64,000 nt of DNA from Luteimonas padinae (GCF_014652935.1 NZ_BMZT01000006.1:62001-126000), one strand, 5' to 3'; positions 9,345 through 18,378 are shown, counted from the stretch's first letter. Notes: generated by a model not told the origin, from the letters alone. Translations and numbers: made by a program.

Positions 9345-9500
9345 GCTTCGGCGCGTGGCCTGCTGACGGGAAGTCAAGGAGGAGATGCCGGCCCCTGTGG
9401 GGCCGGCATCGGGGGACATGAGCGGCAGCAGGCCATGCGTCGAAGCGCCGCGATGCCCCCACCCCCACCCGCGCTCTTTCCCTCAGCCGGGAGAAGAACC
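9345..9500 (-). repeat. Nested inverted-repeat element, copy B (opposite orientation)
   Basis: Read on the minus strand it starts with GGTTCTTCTCCCGGCTGAGG just past the pilU terminator, then GGGCATCGCGGCGCTTCGACG and GGCCTGCTGCCGCTCATGTC, as in copy A. Ends 9345-9365 and 9426-9446 are inverted repeats matching at 19 of 21 positions. A perfect 12-bp hairpin (GATGCCGGCCCC, loop TGT, complement) occupies 9384-9410, where copy A has the weaker GGCTGCGGCC hairpin at 9136-9158. Between copies A and B (9197-9344) I see nothing coding. Confidence 0.8.
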
Positions 9501-9504
9501 AGGG

Positions 9505-9527
9505 AAAAGGGCGCCACGCGGGCGCCC
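9505..9527 (-). terminator. Terminator of pilU
   Basis: GGGCGCC-ACGC-GGCGCCC stem about 28 bases past the pilU stop, followed on the minus strand by TTTT. It directly abuts the GGTTCTTCTCCC end of repeat copy B, the same arrangement as both terminators at 44439-44622. Confidence 0.75.
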
Positions 9528-9554
9528 TGTCCTGGACACGCGAAACGCTGCGTC

Positions 9555-10685
9555 TCAGGTGACCTCGGCCACCTCGACCCCGTCCAGGCCCTGCGACAGC
9601 GTGCGCGCATCGCCACCCTGGGCCAGCTTGATGCGCAGGCGCACCTCGTTGGCGGAGTCGGCGTAGCGCAGCGCGTCCTCGTAGGAGATCTCGCCGGCCT
9701 GGTAGAGCTCGAACAGGCTCTGGTCGAAGGTCTTCATGCCGAGATTGGTCGACTCCTTCATGACCTCCTTCAGCTTGTGGATCTCGCCGTCGCGGATGTA
9801 GTCCTGCACCAGCGGGGTGCCGAGCATGATCTCCATCGCCACCCGGCGGCCCTTGCCGTCGGGCGTCGGGATCAGCTGCTGCGCGACCACGCCCTTGAGG
9901 TTCAGCGACAGGTCCATCAGCAGCTGGCCGCGGCGGTCCTCGGGGAAGAAGTTGATGATGCGGTCCATCGCCTGGTTGGCGTTGTTGGCGTGCAGCGTGC
10001 ACAGCACCAGGTGGCCGGTCTCGGCGAAGGCGATGGCGTGGTCCATGCCCTCGCGGGTACGCACCTCGCCGATCATGATCACGTCCGGCGCCTGGCGCAG
10101 GGTGTTCTTCAGCGCGTTCTCCCAGCTGTCGGTGTCGATGCCGACCTCGCGCTGGGTGATGATGCAGCCGTCGTGCTTGTGCACGAACTCGATCGGGTCC
10201 TCGATGGTGATGATGTGCCCGGTGGAGTTCTGGTTGCGGTAGCCGATCATCGACGCCAGCGACGTCGATTTACCCGTGCCGGTGGCACCGACGAAGATGA
10301 TGATGCCGCGCTTGGTCATCGCAAGCGTCTTGATGATTGGCGGCAGGTTGAGCTCTTCGATCGACGGGATCCGGGTTTCGATCCGGCGCAGCACCATGCC
10401 CACCTGGTTGCGCTGGTAGAAGCACGACACGCGGAAGCGGCCGACGCCGGACACGCCGATGGCGAAGTTGCACTCGTGGGTGCGCTCGAACTCCTCGCGC
10501 TGCGGCGGCGTCATCACGTTCAGCACCAGGTCGCGCGCCTGCTGCGGGGTGAGCGGGTTCTGGGTGATCGGCGAGATCTTGCCGTGGACCTTCATCGACG
10601 GCGGCATGCCGGCGGTGATGAACAGGTCCGACGCCTTCTGGTGCGCCATCAGCTTGAGGTAGGAGGTGAAGTCGATGGCGCTCAT
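9555..10685 (-). CDS. pilU: Type IV pilus retraction ATPase PilU
   Basis: 376-residue secretion-type ATPase, the PilT paralogue that assists retraction of type IV pili at the cytoplasmic base of the machine. N-terminal PAS-like domain, then Walker A GATGTGKST (133-141), an Asp box around IITIEDPIEFVH, Walker B PDVIMIGEVR and the His box ETGHLVLCTLHA. The C-terminal tail past about 350 is longer than in PilT, as is usual for PilU. Starts 12 bases after pilT with a GGAGCA site, so the pair form an operon. Confidence 0.95.
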   Translation of the reverse strand: MSAIDFTSYLKLMAHQKASDLFITAGMPPSMKVHGKISPITQNPLTPQQARDLVLNVMTPPQREEFERTHECNFAIGVSGVGRFRVSCFYQRNQVGMVLRRIETRIPSIEELNLPPIIKTLAMTKRGIIIFVGATGTGKSTSLASMIGYRNQNSTGHIITIEDPIEFVHKHDGCIITQREVGIDTDSWENALKNTLRQAPDVIMIGEVRTREGMDHAIAFAETGHLVLCTLHANNANQAMDRIINFFPEDRRGQLLMDLSLNLKGVVAQQLIPTPDGKGRRVAMEIMLGTPLVQDYIRDGEIHKLKEVMKESTNLGMKTFDQSLFELYQAGEISYEDALRYADSANEVRLRIKLAQGGDARTLSQGLDGVEVAEVT

Positions 10686-10697
10686 GGAATGCTCCGG

Positions 10698-11735
10698 TTA
10701 CTCGAACAGCCGCTTGTCCTTGGCATAGTCCTTCGCCTGCGCGCGCGTGATCATGGCGCGCTTCACCAGGTCCTGGAGGTGCTGGTCGAGCGTCATCATG
10801 CCGTGCTGCTGGCCGGTCTGGATCGCCGAATACATCTGCGCGACCTTGTCCTCGCGGATCAGGTTGCGGATGGCGGGCACGCCGACCATGATTTCCCAGG
10901 CCGCGGTGCGCCCGCCGCCGACCTTCTTCAGCAGCGCCTGCGAGATCACCGCGCGCAGCGACTCCGACAGCATCGAGCGCACCATCGGCTTCTCGCCGGC
11001 GGGGAACACGTCGATGATGCGGTCGATGGTCTTGGCGGCCGACGAGGTGTGCAGGGTGCCAAACACCAGGTGGCCGGTCTCGGCCGCGGTGAGCGCCAGG
11101 CGGATGGTCTCGAGGTCGCGCAGCTCGCCGACCAGGATGTAGTCCGGGTCCTCGCGCAGGGCCGAGCGCAGCGCCTCGTTGAAGCCGTGGGTGTCGCGGT
11201 GCACCTCGCGCTGGTTGATCAGGCACTTCTGCGCGGTGTGCACGAATTCGATCGGGTCCTCGATGGTGAGGATGTGCCCGTACTCGTTCTTGTTGATGTG
11301 GTCGACCATCGCCGCCAGCGTGGTCGACTTGCCCGAGCCCGTGGGGCCGGTGACCAGGATCAGGCCCTGCGGCTGGTCGATCAGCTCCTTGAAGATCCGC
11401 GGCGTGCCGAGGTCCTCGAGCGTCAGCACCTCGGACGGAATGGTGCGGAACACCGCGCCCGCGCCGCGGTTCTGGTTGAAGGCGTTGACGCGGAAGCGCG
11501 CCAGGCCGGCGATCTCGAACGAGAAGTCGACCTCGAGGAACTCCTCGTAGTCGCGGCGCTGCTTGTCCGACATGATGTCGTAGACCAGCGCGTGCACCTG
11601 CTTGTGGTCGAGCGCCGGGATGTTGATCCGGCGGACGTCGCCGTCGACGCGGATCATCGGCGGCAGGCCTGCGGACAGGTGCAGGTCCGACGCCTTGTTC
11701 TTGACTGAAAACGCCAGAAGTTCGGCGATATCCAT
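10698..11735 (-). CDS. pilT: Type IV pilus twitching motility ATPase PilT
   Basis: 345-residue hexameric ATPase that depolymerises type IV pili and drives twitching. Walker A GPTGSGKST at 130-138, Asp box ILTIEDPIEFVH near 155-166, Walker B DPDYILVGELRD near 197-207, His box ETGHLVFGTLHT near 219-230, and the C-terminal AIRNLIREDK motif required for retraction in studied PilTs. The ATG at 11735 gives the canonical MDIAELLAFSV start; upstream in-frame codons run into the promoter region. Heads the pilT-pilU operon, divergent from yggS. Confidence 0.96.
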   Translation of the reverse strand: MDIAELLAFSVKNKASDLHLSAGLPPMIRVDGDVRRINIPALDHKQVHALVYDIMSDKQRRDYEEFLEVDFSFEIAGLARFRVNAFNQNRGAGAVFRTIPSEVLTLEDLGTPRIFKELIDQPQGLILVTGPTGSGKSTTLAAMVDHINKNEYGHILTIEDPIEFVHTAQKCLINQREVHRDTHGFNEALRSALREDPDYILVGELRDLETIRLALTAAETGHLVFGTLHTSSAAKTIDRIIDVFPAGEKPMVRSMLSESLRAVISQALLKKVGGGRTAAWEIMVGVPAIRNLIREDKVAQMYSAIQTGQQHGMMTLDQHLQDLVKRAMITRAQAKDYAKDKRLFE

Positions 11736-11816
11736 GCATGCTCCCCAGCGGCAGTGCAAGTTGTTGTCGAGACGCCGGACCGGGTCGCGGCTGGCGCCAG
11801 AGTACTCCCCGGGGGC

Positions 11817-11822
11817 AGTATA
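11817..11822 (-). promoter_or_regulatory. -10 box of pilT
   Basis: GGCTATACTGCC on the minus strand gives a TATACT hexamer about 80 bases before the pilT ATG. No obvious -35. It lies in the pilT-yggS divergent region. Confidence 0.45.
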
Positions 11823-11869
11823 GCCCCGTATCCGCGTCACAGAACCAGCGCGGCAGGAGGAGCTGGCAG

Positions 11870-12568
11870 ATGCCGACGGGACCCCTCGCGCGCGTCCTCG
11901 ACTCGATGGAAAACGCGGCCGCCGACGTGGCGCGGCCAGCGCCGCGCCTGGTCGCCGTGGGCAAGACCCGCTGCGCCGGCGAGATCGCCGCGCTGGCCGC
12001 GGACTGGGCGCGGCTGCGCCCGGGCGCCACCCTCGCCTTCGGCGAGAACTACGTGCAGGAGGCCGCGGCCAAGGTCGCCGCGCTGGACGGCAGCGGTATC
12101 GAATGGCACCTGATCGGACACCTGCAGTCGAACAAGGCGGCGCAGGCCGCGGCGCTGTTCGACTGGGTGCAGTCGGTCGACCGGCCGAAGCTGGTCGCCG
12201 CCCTGGCCGCGGCGCGCACGGAGTCGCGGCCGCCGCTGAACGTGCTGGTCCAGGTCAACGTCGACGGCGAGGCCGGCAAGCATGGCTGCGCGCCCGGCGA
12301 CGTCCCGGCGCTGGCGGCGGCGATCGCGGCGCAGCCGCGGCTCGCGCTGCGCGGGCTGATGGCGATCCCCGAACCGCATCCGGACCTCTCGCGACGCCGC
12401 GAGGCCTTTGCCGCCATGCGCGCGCTGCACGAGGCGCTCCGCGCCGACCATCCCGGCGCCGACACGCTGTCGATGGGCATGAGCGCGGATTACCCGGAGG
12501 CGATCGCCGAGGGCGCGACCATGGTGCGGATCGGCACCGCGCTGTTCGGGCCACGCGCGAAGGCCTGA
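11870..12568 (+). CDS. yggS: YggS family pyridoxal phosphate homeostasis protein
   Basis: 232-residue PLP-binding protein of the YggS/PLPBP family, which buffers pyridoxal phosphate and has no known catalytic reaction. The PLP lysine is Lys32 in LVAVGKTR; other family blocks are FGENYVQEAAAK, WHLIGHLQSNKA, VNVDGEAGKHGC and SMGMSADYPEAIAEGATMVRIGTALFG. The ATG at 11870 is chosen because it follows a strong AGGAGGAG site and because the upstream in-frame sequence overlaps the pilT promoter. It precedes proC, a very common pairing in gammaproteobacteria. Confidence 0.94.
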   Translation: MPTGPLARVLDSMENAAADVARPAPRLVAVGKTRCAGEIAALAADWARLRPGATLAFGENYVQEAAAKVAALDGSGIEWHLIGHLQSNKAAQAAALFDWVQSVDRPKLVAALAAARTESRPPLNVLVQVNVDGEAGKHGCAPGDVPALAAAIAAQPRLALRGLMAIPEPHPDLSRRREAFAAMRALHEALRADHPGADTLSMGMSADYPEAIAEGATMVRIGTALFGPRAKA

Positions 12569-12671
12569 ACCGGCCGCGACGTCGCCGGCGGCGACGCAAG
12601 GCCTGGAGGCGTTCGCGGGCACGGCCCACCCGGGCGACAATGCCGCCCTGTCCATCCAGAGAGGCCGCGCC

Positions 12672-13511
12672 ATGCCCCGTCCCGCATCCACGTTGGAAGA
12701 CACCACCGCCTTCATCGGCGGCGGCAACATGGCGCGCAGCCTCGTCGGCGGCATGGTCGCGCGCGGCGCCGACCCCGCCGCCATCCACGTGGCCGAACCC
12801 GTGGACGCGCTGCGCGAGGCGCTGGCGCGCGACTTCGGCGTGCGGGTGCATGCCGACGCCGGCGACGCGGTGGCGGGCGCCGGCACCTGGGTGTTCGCGG
12901 TCAAGCCGCAGGTGATGCGCACGGTCTGCGAAGGCCTGGCCGCGCGCGCGGGCGACGCCCGTCCGCTGGCGGTGTCGATCGCCGCCGGCATCACCACCGC
13001 GCAGCTGTCGGCGTGGCTGGGCGGCGACGCCGCGGTGGTCCGGGCGATGCCCAACACCCCGGCCCTGCTCGGCGCCGGCGTCACCGGCCTCTACGCCAAC
13101 GCCGCCGTCGACGCGGCCGGGCGCGAACGCGCCGCTTCGCTGCTGTCGGCGACCGGCGAGACCGTCTGGATCGCCGACGAAGCGCTGATGGACGCGGTCA
13201 CCGCCGTCTCCGGCAGCGGGCCGGCGTACGTCTTCCTGCTCGCCGAGGCCATGGAGGACGCGGCCCGCGCCCAGGGCCTGCCCGCCGACGCCGCGCGCAC
13301 GCTCGTGACGCAGACCCTGCTCGGCGCCGCGCGCATGCTCACCGAAGCCGGCGAGCCGCCGGCCGGACTGCGCCGGCGCGTGACGTCTCCGGGTGGCACC
13401 ACCCAGGCCGCGATCGAGGCCTTCGAGGCCGGCGGCCTGCGCACGCTGGTCGCCGAGGCGATCGCGGCCGCGACGCTGCGCGGCCGCGAACTGTCCGCCG
13501 CCAACGACTGA
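12672..13511 (+). CDS. proC: Pyrroline-5-carboxylate reductase
   Basis: 279-residue cytoplasmic enzyme that reduces pyrroline-5-carboxylate to proline using NAD(P)H. An N-terminal Rossmann motif FIGGGNMARSLVGG (about 15-28) is followed by the VKPQVM and MPNTPALLGAG segments and the family signature near the C-terminus, where SGSGPAYVFLLAEAM and RVTSPGGTTQAAIEAF sit. Length is standard. A GAGAGG site precedes the ATG; a GACAAT box (12636-12641) could give it its own promoter after yggS. Confidence 0.94.
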   Translation: MPRPASTLEDTTAFIGGGNMARSLVGGMVARGADPAAIHVAEPVDALREALARDFGVRVHADAGDAVAGAGTWVFAVKPQVMRTVCEGLAARAGDARPLAVSIAAGITTAQLSAWLGGDAAVVRAMPNTPALLGAGVTGLYANAAVDAAGRERAASLLSATGETVWIADEALMDAVTAVSGSGPAYVFLLAEAMEDAARAQGLPADAARTLVTQTLLGAARMLTEAGEPPAGLRRRVTSPGGTTQAAIEAFEAGGLRTLVAEAIAAATLRGRELSAAND

Positions 13512-13520
13512 GGCCGCGCC

Positions 13521-13916
13521 TCAGTTCTGGTTGATGCCGTAGCGTCCCGGGCCCAGCAGGGCGATCGCCACCGCGGTGCCGAGGAACATGCCCTGCAGCT
13601 CCAGCGCCCAGCCGCCCTGGCCGTTGAGCTGGTCGAGCTGGCCCATGTGCGCCAGCACGATGGCGACGACCATGTTGATGGCCACCAGCACCGCGCCGAT
13701 GCGCGCGTGGACGCCGAACACCAGCATCAGCGGCGCCAGCACCTCGCCGATCAGCACGCCATATGCCAGCACGCCGGGCAGGCCCGCCGCCTCGACCATG
13801 CCTTCGATGCCCGACATGCCGCCGCGCAGCTTGGCGATGCCGTGCAGCAGGATCAGAACGCCGAGGGTCACCCGCAGCAGCAGCTTGCCGAGGTCCTGCA
13901 TCGCAGCCTGGTTCAT
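13521..13916 (-). CDS. DoxX family membrane protein
   Basis: 131-residue inner-membrane protein with four predicted helices (about 12-30, 45-65, 72-92, 105-125), typical of the DoxX/YphA family, which includes subunits of quinol or thiosulfate oxidoreductases but mostly proteins of unknown role. LLLRVTLGVLILLHGIAKL is the characteristic first helix. The ATG at 13916 starts the fold; a longer frame runs through the REP-like repeat upstream and is not supported. Converges with proC with a 9-base gap. Confidence 0.8.
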   Translation of the reverse strand: MNQAAMQDLGKLLLRVTLGVLILLHGIAKLRGGMSGIEGMVEAAGLPGVLAYGVLIGEVLAPLMLVFGVHARIGAVLVAINMVVAIVLAHMGQLDQLNGQGGWALELQGMFLGTAVAIALLGPGRYGINQN

Positions 13917-13966
13917 GTCGCGCTCCCCGCATCCGTGGTCGAGGCGGCGATGATGACAGAGGAGGT

Positions 13967-14033
13967 GGTCGCAGCTGTAGCTGCTCCCACAGAAGCAGCC
14001 GCCCCGGCCGTAGGAGCAGCTATAGCTGCGACC
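13967..14033. repeat. REP-like inverted pair, copy 2
   Basis: Units GGTCGCAGCTGTAGCTGCTC plus CCAC (13967-13990) and GTAGGAGCAGCTATAGCTGC plus GACC (14010-14033). The second unit overlaps the 3' end of the neighbouring gene and contributes its last four codons and stop. Same family as copies at 3560 and 59237. Confidence 0.85.
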
Positions 14034-14877
14034 GACTCCCCCGCTCCGCTGCGCCTCCGTCCCGCCGCGCCGCCCAGCCGTGGACGATGCCGGCCAGCGC
14101 CTGCACGCCATCGGTCAGCGCCGCGGGCCCCGGCTGCAGGATCAGCGGCGACTTCACCTCGTGCAGCTCGCCGTCGCGCACCGCCGGGATCGCGTCCCAG
14201 CCCGGCCGCGCCGCGACCCGGTCAGGGCGGAACTTCTTGCCGCACCAGGAGCCGATGATGATGTCGGGCGCACGCCGCACGACCTCGCCGGCGTCGGCCA
14301 GGATGCGCTGCTTCGCGAGCGGCTCGGCCGCGTGCTCGGGGAAGACATCGTCGCCGCCGGCGATGCCGACCAGCTCCGAGACCCACCGGATGCCGGTGAT
14401 CGGCGGGTCGTCCCATTCCTCGAAGTAGACGCGCGGGCGCCGCGACAGCGTGGCGGCGCGCGCTGCGACCTCGTCGAGCCCGCGCTGCAGCCCGTCCGCG
14501 TACGACTCCGCGCGCGCCGACGCACCGACCAGGGCACCCAGCCGGCGCACGTAGTCGAGGATGCCGTCGACGCTGCGATGGTTGCTGATCCACACCTCCA
14601 CGCCCCGGCGCACCAGCTCGGCGGCGATGTCGGCCTGGATGTCGGAGAAGCCGATCGCGAGGTCCGGCGCGAGCTTCATGATCTCGTCGATCTTCGCGCT
14701 GGTGAAGGCGCTGACCTTGGGCTTCTCCTTCCGCGCCCGTGGCGGGCGCACGGTAAAGCCGCTGATGCCGACGATGCGGTGGTCCTCGCCGAGCGCGTAC
14801 AGCGTCTCGGTGGGCTCCTCGGTCAGGCAGACGATGCGGCGCGGGCTGCGAAGGGGCGTCGGTGCCACCGCACTCAC
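14020..14877 (-). CDS. Cobalamin-binding (BtuF-like) substrate-binding-fold protein
   Basis: 285 residues with the bilobal class III substrate-binding fold seen in BtuF/FhuD proteins: [27 protein letters not shown] at the start, [11 protein letters not shown] in mid N-lobe, the long linker helix, and [10 protein letters not shown] in the C-lobe. Unlike periplasmic BtuF it has no signal peptide or lipobox, so it may be cytoplasmic or its role may differ. Start is GTG (14877), overlapping the pdxH stop as GTGA. The last residues (RSQL) and the TAG stop are encoded by a REP-like unit, so the tail was probably altered by repeat insertion. No ABC transporter partner is adjacent. Confidence 0.8.
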   Translation of the reverse strand: MSAVAPTPLRSPRRIVCLTEEPTETLYALGEDHRIVGISGFTVRPPRARKEKPKVSAFTSAKIDEIMKLAPDLAIGFSDIQADIAAELVRRGVEVWISNHRSVDGILDYVRRLGALVGASARAESYADGLQRGLDEVAARAATLSRRPRVYFEEWDDPPITGIRWVSELVGIAGGDDVFPEHAAEPLAKQRILADAGEVVRRAPDIIIGSWCGKKFRPDRVAARPGWDAIPAVRDGELHEVKSPLILQPGPAALTDGVQALAGIVHGWAARRDGGAAERGSRSQL

Positions 14878-15470
14878 GGATACAGCATCCGCTTGCTGCA
14901 GTCGCCGGCGAGGTCGCGCTCATACAGCCAGCGCTCGTGCCAGCGGTATTCGGCGGCGTACCAGAACTCGATGCGCTCGGGATCCACGCGCAGGCCGGTC
15001 CAGCGCGGCGGGCGCGGCACCTCGCGGCCCTCGAACTCGCGCTCGGCCTCGGCCAGGCGGCGGTCGAACTCGTCGCGCGACTCCAGCACCTCCGACTGCA
15101 GCGAGGCCCAGGCGCCAAGCTGGCTGCCACGCGGGCGGCTGGCGAAGTAGGCGTCGGCCTCGGCCTCGTCGACGATCGCGACGCCGCCCTCGACGCGTAC
15201 CTGCACGCCCAAGCGCACGCGCGGCCAGTGGAACAGCAGCGCCGCCCGCGGATTGGCCTTGAGCTCGCGGCCCTTGCGACCGTCGAGGTGGGTATAGAAG
15301 ACGAAGCCGCGCGCGTCGTACGCCTTCAGCAGCACCGTGCGCAGCGAGGGCCGGCCATCCGGCGTGGCGGTGGCGAGCTGCATCGCCGTGCGGTCGGGCT
15401 CGCCCGCGGCGAGGGCCTCGTCGAACAGGGTGTCGAAGGTCTGCAGGGCTTCGGCGTACAGGTCGTGCAT
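14874..15470 (-). CDS. pdxH: Pyridoxamine 5'-phosphate oxidase
   Basis: 198-residue FMN enzyme that oxidises pyridoxine/pyridoxamine phosphate to pyridoxal phosphate. Family blocks: [32 protein letters not shown] (FMN site), [14 protein letters not shown], and the C-terminal signature region [15 protein letters not shown]. The ATG at 15470 gives the usual MHDLYAEAL start; an upstream extension would overlap the divergent kinase promoter. Overlaps the next gene by 4 bases, so they form one operon. Confidence 0.95.
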   Translation of the reverse strand: MHDLYAEALQTFDTLFDEALAAGEPDRTAMQLATATPDGRPSLRTVLLKAYDARGFVFYTHLDGRKGRELKANPRAALLFHWPRVRLGVQVRVEGGVAIVDEAEADAYFASRPRGSQLGAWASLQSEVLESRDEFDRRLAEAEREFEGREVPRPPRWTGLRVDPERIEFWYAAEYRWHERWLYERDLAGDCSKRMLYP

Positions 15471-15523
15471 CGGCAGGGGTGCTCCGCTGGGTTCCGGTGC
15501 GCAGGCCGGGCCCGCGCCTGGGC

Positions 15524-15529
15524 TATCGT
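15524..15529 (+). promoter_or_regulatory. -10 box of the glycerate-kinase-like gene, leaderless spacing
   Basis: GGCTATCGTG: TATCGT, then six bases GCCCGG, then ATG at 15536. Transcription would start on the initiation codon. Confidence 0.5.
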
Positions 15530-15535
15530 GCCCGG

Positions 15536-16366
15536 ATGGCGACGCGCTTGCACACACGGGGCTTCGATGCGCGGCTCGTTTCGGCGGTCCTCGACGACGC
15601 GCTCACCGCCGGCGCCCGCGTCTACGGCATCAGCGGCCTGCAGGGCAGCGGAAAATCCACGCTGGCCGCGCAGGTGGCGGCCGAAGCCGGCCGCCGCGGC
15701 CTGCGCTGCGCGGTGCTGTCGATCGACGATTTCTACCTGCCGCGCGCGGAACGCATGCGCCTGGCGCGCGACGTGCACCCGCTGCTGGCCACGCGCGGCC
15801 CGGCGGGCACGCACGAGGTGGCGCTGGCGATCGGGATCCTCGACGCCCTGCGCGCCGGCGAGGGCGCCGCGCTGCCGCGCTTCGACAAGCTGGCCGACGA
15901 CCGCCTGCCGCGCACGCAGTGGCCGCGCGTGGACGGCGCCGACCTGGTGCTGTTCGAAGGCTGGTTCCTCGGCACGCCCGCCGAGGACGCATCGGCGCTG
16001 GACGCGCCGCTCAACGCGCTCGAGCGCGACGAGGACGGCGACGGCCGCTGGCGGCGCTGGTGCAACCGGGCGCTGGCCGATGCGTATCCGGCGCTGTGGC
16101 GCCGCATCGACCGCCTGCTCCTGCTGCAGGCGCCGTCGTTCGAGGTCGTGCCCGGCTGGCGCCGCGAGGCGGAGCGGGCGCTGGCCGCCGCGCGCCCGGG
16201 CATGCCGTCGATGGACGATGCCTCCCTCGACCGCTTCGTGCAGCACTACGAGCGCACCAGCCGCCAGGCGCTGCGCACGCTGCCGGGCATCGCCGACCGC
16301 GTCGTCGCGCTGGATGCGCGGCGGCGGCCGGTCCCGCCCGGCGGCCTCAGTCGACCACGAAGCTGA
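15536..16366 (+). CDS. P-loop kinase of the glycerate 3-kinase family
   Basis: 276-residue P-loop protein. Walker A GLQGSGKS at 34-41, [19 protein letters not shown] near 64-82 with the catalytic-type Asp pair, [25 protein letters not shown] and [10 protein letters not shown] (Walker B-like). This block order is that of the D-glycerate 3-kinase (GLYK)/yeast Tda10 family, which phosphorylates glycerate in plants; the bacterial substrate is unproven. No Shine-Dalgarno is evident and the -10 sits six bases upstream, suggesting a leaderless message. Its last 20 bases overlap the 3' end of the convergent dodecin gene. Confidence 0.8.
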   Translation: MATRLHTRGFDARLVSAVLDDALTAGARVYGISGLQGSGKSTLAAQVAAEAGRRGLRCAVLSIDDFYLPRAERMRLARDVHPLLATRGPAGTHEVALAIGILDALRAGEGAALPRFDKLADDRLPRTQWPRVDGADLVLFEGWFLGTPAEDASALDAPLNALERDEDGDGRWRRWCNRALADAYPALWRRIDRLLLLQAPSFEVVPGWRREAERALAAARPGMPSMDDASLDRFVQHYERTSRQALRTLPGIADRVVALDARRRPVPPGGLSRPRS

Positions 16367-16550
16367 TCCGCAGGTTCACCCGCCACTCGGTGATGTTGCC
16401 GCCGCCGTCAGTGACGACCTTGGTTTCGTTGATCCACGCGCCCTTGATGTTCTTCACGCTCTCGGCGCACTTCGCGAGTCCCTTGCGCACCGCGTCCTCG
16501 ACGCTGGTGGGCGAGGAGGCGTTGATTTCGATGACCTTGGCAACCGACAT
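16347..16550 (-). CDS. Dodecin family protein
   Basis: 67-residue small protein matching dodecin: VAKVIEINASSPTSVEDAV, an amphipathic helix, then VKNIKGAWINETKVVTDGG and [12 protein letters not shown]. Dodecins assemble as hollow dodecamers that store flavin or bind coenzyme A. The tryptophan of the flavin stack in halophilic dodecin corresponds to W in GAWINE. An AAGGAG site precedes the ATG. It is convergent with the kinase gene and the two overlap by 20 bases. Confidence 0.92.
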   Translation of the reverse strand: MSVAKVIEINASSPTSVEDAVRKGLAKCAESVKNIKGAWINETKVVTDGGGNITEWRVNLRISFVVD

Positions 16551-16651
16551 GACGTGCTCCTTGTTTGCTGGCGCCGCCCACCCGGGCGGCAGGAACGCGC
16601 ATGCTGGGCGACGCGCCGTTAAGTTGGCGCATCGCCGCCGCGCCGGGCTGC

Positions 16652-16657
16652 TAGCAT
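16652..16657 (+). promoter_or_regulatory. Possible -10 box of aroKB
   Basis: TAGCAT in GCTGCTAGCATCG, 32 bases before the aroK ATG. A TTGGCG hexamer (16624-16629) is a possible but distant -35. Confidence 0.35.
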
Positions 16658-16689
16658 CGTCGCGCTCCCCCGATCGAAACCTCCGCGCC

Positions 16690-17253
16690 ATGACTCCAGC
16701 CCGCCACCTCGTGCTCGTCGGCCCCATGGGCGCCGGCAAGACCTCGATCGGACGCTGCCTGGCGAAGCTCTTCGGGCTGCCCTTCGTCGACAGCGACCAC
16801 GAGGTCGAACAGCGCACCGGGGCCACGGTCCCGACGATCTTCGAATGCGAGGGCGAGGCCGGCTTCCGCGCGCGCGAGCGCGAGACGCTGGCGACGCTGC
16901 TTGCAGGCCCGGCGGCGGTGCTCGCCACCGGCGGCGGCGCCGTGCTCGATGCCGGCACCCGCCGGCTGCTGGCCGCGAACGGCTTCGTGGTGCACCTGCA
17001 CGCGGACGTGCCGACCCTGCTCGAGCGCCTCGCCCGCGACCGCAGCCGTCCGCTGCTCGCCGCCGGCGACCGCGAGGCGACGCTGCGCCGCCTCGCGTCC
17101 GAACGCGACCCGCTGTACGCCGAAGTCGCCGACCTGGTCTTCGACACCGCTCATCTCGCTCCGGCCGAGGCGGCACGCCAGCTCGCGAGCGAGCTGGACC
17201 GATGCTGGCAGCCCTCGCACGGCCGCCCGGTGGCGACGGAGCCCGCGGCATGA
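16690..17253 (+). CDS. aroK: Shikimate kinase
   Basis: 187-residue cytoplasmic kinase of the shikimate pathway (ATP + shikimate to shikimate 3-phosphate). Walker A GPMGAGKT at 11-18, the shikimate-binding DSDHEVE near 37, F-R-x-x-E region [18 protein letters not shown], and the lid arginines in RDRSRPLL. Size is typical. Overlaps aroB by 4 bases (ATGA), the conserved aroK-aroB coupling. Confidence 0.95.
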   Translation: MTPARHLVLVGPMGAGKTSIGRCLAKLFGLPFVDSDHEVEQRTGATVPTIFECEGEAGFRARERETLATLLAGPAAVLATGGGAVLDAGTRRLLAANGFVVHLHADVPTLLERLARDRSRPLLAAGDREATLRRLASERDPLYAEVADLVFDTAHLAPAEAARQLASELDRCWQPSHGRPVATEPAA

Positions 17254-18341
17254 GCGCACGCCAGCGCATCGACGTCGGCGGCGCCGCGCCCTACGCCATC
17301 CACATCGGCCCGGGCCTGCTGGCCGACGGCGAAGCGCTCGCCGCACCGCTCCGCGGCCGCCAGGCGCTGCTGGTCAGCGACAGCCACGTCGCGCCGCTCC
17401 ATGCCGACGCGGTGCGCGGCGCACTCCTCGCCGCGCGCCCGGACGCGCGCATCGACACCTTCGTGCTGCCGGCCGGGGAGGCCGCCAAGACCCTGGCCGG
17501 GTTCGGCGACGCCATCGCCGCCCTGGCCGCGCTCGGCGCCACCCGCGACGCCTGCGTCTACGCCCTCGGCGGCGGCGTGGTCGGCGACCTGGCCGGCTTC
17601 GCCGCGGCCTGCTGGATGCGCGGCATCGACTGCGTGCAGCTGCCGACCAGCCTGCTGGCCATGGTCGACTCCTCGGTCGGCGGCAAGACCGCGGTCGACC
17701 TGCCCCTGGGCAAGAACCTGGTCGGCGCCTTCCACCCGCCACGTGCGGTGTTCGCCGACACCGCCGTGCTGCGCAGCCTGCCCGACCGCGAGCTGCGGGC
17801 CGGGCTGGCCGAGGTGCTGAAGTACGGCGCCATCGCCGACGCCGGCTTCCTCGACTGGCTGTCCGGACGCGCCGGCGCGCTGCTGGAGCGGGAGGACGCG
17901 GCGCTGGCCGGGGCCATCGCGCGCAGCTGCGCGCACAAGGCCGCGATCGTCGAGCGCGACCCCTTCGAACACGGCGAGCGCGCCCTGCTCAACTTCGGCC
18001 ACACCTTCGGCCACGCCATCGAGACCGCACAGGCCTACGACGGCCTCAACCACGGCGAGGCCGTGGCGGTGGGCATGGTGCTGGCCGCGCGGCTGTCGGC
18101 GCGCCTCGGCCATGCCAGCGAAGCCGATGCGGATCGCCTGCAGGCGGTCCTGGAACGCTTCGGCCTGCCGGTGGCCCTGCCCGCGGGCCTCGACCCGGAC
18201 GCCCTGCTCGCGCACATGCGCCTGGACAAGAAGGCCCAGGCCAGCGGCCTGCGCTTCGTGCTGTGGGACGGCATCGGCCGCGCGCGCGTGGTTGCCGGCG
18301 TGCCCGCGGACGCGGTGCTCGCGGTCCTGCGCGGCGCCTGA
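17250..18341 (+). CDS. aroB: 3-dehydroquinate synthase
   Basis: 363-residue NAD- and Zn-dependent enzyme of the shikimate pathway, converting DAHP to dehydroquinate. N-terminal NAD-binding half contains [16 protein letters not shown] and [19 protein letters not shown]; metal ligands lie in EVLKYG (Glu), [12 protein letters not shown] (His) and [12 protein letters not shown] (His). Standard length. Co-translated with aroK. Confidence 0.96.
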   Translation: MSARQRIDVGGAAPYAIHIGPGLLADGEALAAPLRGRQALLVSDSHVAPLHADAVRGALLAARPDARIDTFVLPAGEAAKTLAGFGDAIAALAALGATRDACVYALGGGVVGDLAGFAAACWMRGIDCVQLPTSLLAMVDSSVGGKTAVDLPLGKNLVGAFHPPRAVFADTAVLRSLPDRELRAGLAEVLKYGAIADAGFLDWLSGRAGALLEREDAALAGAIARSCAHKAAIVERDPFEHGERALLNFGHTFGHAIETAQAYDGLNHGEAVAVGMVLAARLSARLGHASEADADRLQAVLERFGLPVALPAGLDPDALLAHMRLDKKAQASGLRFVLWDGIGRARVVAGVPADAVLAVLRGA

Positions 18342-18363
18342 GGCCCCGGACGGGCCGGTGGCG

Positions 18364-18369
18364 TAGAAT
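18364..18369 (+). promoter_or_regulatory. -10 box before the WGR-like gene
   Basis: TAGAAT in GGCGTAGAATCAGCGG, ending nine bases before the ATG at 18379, so the 5' leader would be 2-3 bases at most. Confidence 0.5.
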
Positions 18370-18378
18370 CAGCGGTCC

